In this document: positions 4,221-6,375 of the stretch, one piece after another
How the letters are laid out: each line of letters opens with the position of its first letter
How positions within the stretch are numbered: the stretch's first letter is position 1
From: Bacillota bacterium
GTDB taxonomy: Bacteria; Armatimonadota; Hebobacteria; Hebobacterales; Hebobacteraceae
Length of the DNA: 6,375 nt
Assembly: GCA_030597345.1 (NCBI GenBank)
Contig: JAUVSA010000126.1
Location: 1-6,375 of the forward strand
Reading direction: 5' to 3'
The notes under the pieces: model-generated
What the model was told of the DNA's origin: nothing
What the model saw: only the letters and a program-made list of their open reading frames with translations
The model's database searches: none
Made by a program: the position numbers and the translations under genes

Positions 4221-5819
4221 GTGAACCTGCAACGTCCGAATGCGAATGATGTGAGTCAGACGTCGAACCGCTCTCGCAGTGTCGTTCCGGGGTCCGGGCT
4301 GTGCACGCGGTGCATCGACGGCTGCCGCGGCAACTGTGAGGTGTTCAAGAGCTCTTTCCGGGGCCGGGAGGTTATCTACCCAGGTCCGTTCGGGACGCTC
4401 ACGGCAGGCGCGGACAAGGACTACCCCATCGACTACTCGCACTTGAACATCATGGGCTATGCGCTGGGAGCGGAGGGGCTGCCGGGAGGGGCGGAGGGGA
4501 CCCCCGATAATACGTTGTTTCCGCTGGTGGACACCGAGGTCGAGTATGGGGTCGAGAACAAGGTGAAGATGAAGGTTCCGCTTTTCACGGGGGCACTTGG
4601 CTCGACGGAGATAGCGCGGCGCAACTGGGAGGACTTTGCGGCGGGGGCGGCGATTTCGGGCATCACGCTGGTCTGTGGGGAGAACGTGTGCGGGATTGAT
4701 CCGGAGCTGGAACTCGACAGCGACGGGAAGGTGGCAGAGGCGCCCGACATGCGCCGCCGAGTCGAAACGTACAAGAAATGGCACGAAGGCTACGGCGATA
4801 TGGTGGTGCAGTTGAACGTGGAGGATACGCGCTTCGGGGTGGCCGAGTATGTGGTAGGCAAGCTGGGCGTGGAGACGGTGGAGCTGAAGTGGGGACAGGG
4901 GGCCAAGTGTATCGGCGGAGAGATCAAGATCGACTCTCTGGAGGAGGCGCTGGAGCTTCAGAAGCGGGGGTATCTGGTGACTCCGGATCCATCGCTGGAG
5001 TCCAGCCGGGCGGCCTTCAAGGATGGCGCGCTGAAGCAGTTCGAGCGGCATTCCCGGCTCGGGTTCGTCGATGAAGAGGGATTCATGAAGGAGGTGGAGC
5101 GAGTACGAAGTCTGGGGGCAAAGCGAGTAACGCTGAAGACGGGCGCTTACCCGATGCGAGAGCTGGCGATGGCCATCAAGTGGTCGTCGGAGGCGAAGAT
5201 CGATCTGCTGACGATCGACGGTGCGCCGGGGGGGACGGGGATGAGCCCGTGGCGGATGATGGTGGAGTGGGGGGTGCCGACGTTCTACCTGCAGTGCATG
5301 ACTAACGAGCTGTGCGCGAAGCTGGCAGCGAAGGGGGCGAGAGTTCCGGACATAGCGATAGGCGGGGGATTCTCGACGGAGGACCACGTCTTCAAGGTGC
5401 TTGCGATGGGAGCGCCTTACACGAAGGCGGTGTGCATGGGCCGGGCGCTGATGATCCCGGGTATGGTGGGCAAGAACATCGGGCTCTGGCTGCAGCAGGG
5501 GGACGATGCGCTGCCGAGGACCATTTCACAGTTCGGCAACCGGGTGGAGGAGATCTTCGTCTGCTACGAGGAACTCGTCGAGAAGTACGGGAGGGACACG
5601 GTGAAGGAGATGCCGCTGGGGGCGATCGGCATCTACACGTTTGTGGACAGGCTCAAGGTCGGGCTGCAGCAGCTCATGGCCGGGAGCAGACGGTATCGAG
5701 TGTCGGCGATGAGCCGGGACGATGTGATGGCTCTTACCGAGGAGGCGGCGAAGATCTCGGGCATTTCGTATGTGATGGATGCGTACCGGGAGGAGGCGGA
5801 GCAGATCATCAACGGGTGA
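4221..5819 (+). CDS. FMN-binding glutamate-synthase-type protein (stand-alone synthase domain) with N-terminal four-Cys motif
   Basis: A 532-residue soluble protein of the glutamate synthase central/FMN domain family (COG0069-like). The TIM-barrel signatures are clear: VELKWGQGAK at about 220-229, DLLTIDGAPGGTGMSP at 328-343 (cf. the IDGxxGGTGAxP motif of GltB), and the flavin-phosphate loop DIAIGGGFSTEDHVFKVLAMGA at 377-398. It lacks the N-terminal glutaminase domain with its catalytic Cys, and after VCMGRALM it lacks the CX5CX4C ligands of the [3Fe-4S] cluster found in bacterial GltB. Instead residues 28-39 read CTRCIDGCRGNC (C-x2-C-x3-C-x3-C), which could hold an Fe-S cluster or zinc. Amide-to-oxoglutarate transfer would thus need separate partners, none of which is in the window; related stand-alone proteins may act on other substrates. 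The gene appears monocistronic with a GTG start and strongly G-ending codons. Fold assignment is firm; the reaction is uncertain. Confidence 0.9.
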   Translation: MNLQRPNANDVSQTSNRSRSVVPGSGLCTRCIDGCRGNCEVFKSSFRGREVIYPGPFGTLTAGADKDYPIDYSHLNIMGYALGAEGLPGGAEGTPDNTLFPLVDTEVEYGVENKVKMKVPLFTGALGSTEIARRNWEDFAAGAAISGITLVCGENVCGIDPELELDSDGKVAEAPDMRRRVETYKKWHEGYGDMVVQLNVEDTRFGVAEYVVGKLGVETVELKWGQGAKCIGGEIKIDSLEEALELQKRGYLVTPDPSLESSRAAFKDGALKQFERHSRLGFVDEEGFMKEVERVRSLGAKRVTLKTGAYPMRELAMAIKWSSEAKIDLLTIDGAPGGTGMSPWRMMVEWGVPTFYLQCMTNELCAKLAAKGARVPDIAIGGGFSTEDHVFKVLAMGAPYTKAVCMGRALMIPGMVGKNIGLWLQQGDDALPRTISQFGNRVEEIFVCYEELVEKYGRDTVKEMPLGAIGIYTFVDRLKVGLQQLMAGSRRYRVSAMSRDDVMALTEEAAKISGISYVMDAYREEAEQIING

Positions 5820-5866
5820 TCCAGCGGGAGATCCAACGGGTGATCCAGCGGGTCATCAACGGATGA
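5808..5866 (+). repeat. 12-bp tandem repeat starting in the last codons of the FMN enzyme gene
   Basis: About five units of 12 bp (last one 11 bp) follow the pattern ATCAACGGGTGA, TCCAGCGGGAGA, TCCAACGGGTGA, TCCAGCGGGTCA, TCAACGGATGA. The first unit is exactly the last four codons of the gene (Ile-Asn-Gly-stop), so the array looks like an expansion of the gene end into the downstream region. Units differ at one to a few positions. In another frame, a multiple of three per unit lets it read as VIQREIQRVIQRVING and stop, but no independent gene is implied. Confidence 0.85.
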
Positions 5867-5960
5867 CCCCGTAGTATCCAAGGACTCATGCGCTCGCCAG
5901 AGTGCTAGGACACTGCTGTGGCTGTCTCACAGTTGCGCTGACAGCTTCGCGAGACCGGAA

Positions 5961-5987
5961 CAGATTCTTCGCTTTGCTCAGAATGAC
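5961..5987. repeat. Imperfect hairpin repeat
   Basis: The arms ATTCT (5964-5968) and AGAAT (5980-5984) close over an inner GC-TTT-GC stem with two mismatched pairs between. The wording CAGATTCTTCGC followed by TTTGCTCAGAATGAC resembles a small dispersed repeat seen between genes in many bacterial genomes. That resemblance is from memory; only the hairpin is visible here. Confidence 0.45.
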
Positions 5988-6000
5988 GCCTGGCGAGGTG

Positions 6001-6106
6001 CAGAGCCCCCGCCCTACAGGAGGCGCCTGCGGCGCCTATGCAGGCTGAAGCCTGCGGTACCCAGGGCTCCCTATGCAGGCTGAAGCCTGCGGTACCCGGG
6101 GCTCTG
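6001..6106. repeat. Composite intergenic repeat element with outer stem and three inner hairpins
   Basis: Outer arms CAGAGCCCC (6001-6009) and GGGGCTCTG (6098-6106) are perfect reverse complements and enclose three perfect hairpins: AGGCGCC-TGC-GGCGCCT (6021-6037), GCAGGC-TGAA-GCCTGC (6040-6055) and the same again (6075-6090). Folded as single-stranded DNA or RNA this would form a cloverleaf-like four-way structure, on either strand. It is not a tRNA: there is no T-loop or anticodon-arm sequence. The form is that of REP/BIME-like mobile intergenic repeats. It lies between convergent genes, a usual place for them. Confidence 0.7.
6035..6104. repeat. 35-bp direct repeat, two copies
   Basis: Units 6035-6069 and 6070-6104 are directly adjacent and identical except for A6063 versus G6098. 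Each carries the GCAGGC-TGAA-GCCTGC hairpin followed by GGTACCC and GGGCTC. One difference in 35 bp points to a recent duplication within the larger element. Confidence 0.9.
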
Positions 6107-6219
6107 GCACAGGTTGGGAACGCGTGCCACCGGGAAGGGCGCGGGAGCGGTGGGGTCGGGCGGCAGGTCGGGGGAGAACAGGGGAGCGATTCGGTGGCGG
6201 TGCGGGACAGGTCCAGGCG

Positions 6220-6375
6220 TCACGAGTCGTCTTGCTTGTGGCCCTTCTCGGCGCGCTTGAGTTCGTCGAGGAGCTTCCCCGCCTCTACCAATGCCGGCCA
6301 GTCCTCTGGCGTCTCTCCCGTCTTCGCCACGAGCTTCAGGGCATTGCGCATCACTGTCATCAGATTGCCGACGAA
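6220..6375 (-). CDS. C-terminal part of an unidentified protein, partial
   Basis: The minus strand read from the right edge is open for 51 codons to a TGA at 6220-6222. The 5' end lies beyond the window. The visible residues begin FVGNLMTVMRNALKL, continue through VAKTGETPEDWPALVEAG and end in a charged tail, LLDELKRAEKGHKQDDS. It looks like one or two soluble helices with a hydrophilic C-terminus. No family is recognised. An internal ATG (MTVMRNAL) has no ribosome site before it, so a longer protein is more likely. The gene converges on the FMN enzyme gene with the repeat-rich stretch between them. Confidence 0.6.
   Translation of the reverse strand, partial: FVGNLMTVMRNALKLVAKTGETPEDWPALVEAGKLLDELKRAEKGHKQDDS

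Larger units (their letters stand above)
5867..6219. other. Gene-free stretch containing hairpin repeats
   Basis: About 350 bp between two convergent genes with no credible open frame. It contains a six-base inverted repeat GCTGTC/GACAGC (5921-5945), an imperfect hairpin repeat (5961-5987), a composite multi-hairpin element (6001-6106) and another six-base inverted repeat TGGCAC/GTGCCA (6105-6129). No stem is followed by a T-run, so I see no classical intrinsic terminator for either flanking gene, although the stems could act as such for rho-dependent or bidirectional ends. The final part (6130-6219) is G-rich and featureless. Confidence 0.6.

Noticed and set aside
3952..4224. 90-codon plus-strand frame whose stop overlaps the GTG of the FMN enzyme gene
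   Set aside because: TTG start, no ribosome site, no domain, and composition like noncoding DNA; the overlap with the GTG is probably chance, though translational coupling cannot be fully excluded.
4110..5387. Minus-strand open frame of 425 codons
   Set aside because: It is antisense to the FMN enzyme, whose motifs are unmistakable; the Arg/His/Pro/Leu-rich product is typical of a shadow frame.
6021..6106. Intrinsic terminator after the FMN enzyme gene
   Set aside because: The stems are strong but no U-run follows on either strand, and the structure is repeated and symmetric as in dispersed repeats.

Overview
The window is high-GC bacterial DNA. The genes present (RND/ABC adaptor lipoprotein, AbrB-type regulator, Xer recombinase, glutamate-synthase-like FMN enzyme) do not fix a phylum. 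The intergenic hairpin repeats at the right end resemble dispersed repeats of environmental, often uncultured, high-GC lineages such as Armatimonadota or Planctomycetota, but that is an impression, not a measurement. An outer-membrane-type adaptor with a lipoprotein signal suggests a diderm cell.

Left part (1-1694), minus strand: a small two-helix membrane protein (1431-1667), then a strong-looking sigma70-type promoter (TTGACA, 17-bp spacer, TACACT), an AbrB/MazE-type DNA-binding protein (1027-1299) and, 26 bp further on, an efflux periplasmic adaptor lipoprotein (1-1000, running off the left edge). The last two look like one operon in which the first gene may regulate the efflux system and itself.

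Middle part (1695-4220), plus strand: two adjacent tandem-repeat arrays (18 bp x3 and 20 bp x3). The second runs into the start codon of a complete XerC/XerD-type tyrosine recombinase (1878-2780). Next comes a secreted or lipid-anchored helical-repeat protein of unknown function (2852-3619). Then comes a second, diverged copy of only the last 30 or so codons of a Xer recombinase (3686-3808), with no matching upstream part. The gene at 2852 is thus bracketed by two xer 3' ends and has a codon usage unlike its neighbours. This is the most unusual arrangement in the window. The stretch 3809-4220 has no convincing gene but holds a candidate promoter.

Right part (4221-6375): a complete stand-alone FMN-binding glutamate-synthase-type protein with an N-terminal four-cysteine motif (4221-5819). 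Its last four codons start a 12-bp tandem array. The following gene-poor stretch (5867-6219) carries a multi-hairpin repeat element. The window ends with the C-terminal part of an unidentified minus-strand gene (6220-6375).

Across most of the window the plus strand is rich in G at degenerate codon positions: plus-strand xerC and the FMN enzyme favour G-ending codons, while the minus-strand genes favour C-ending ones. This suggests that the plus strand is the G-rich replication strand here.
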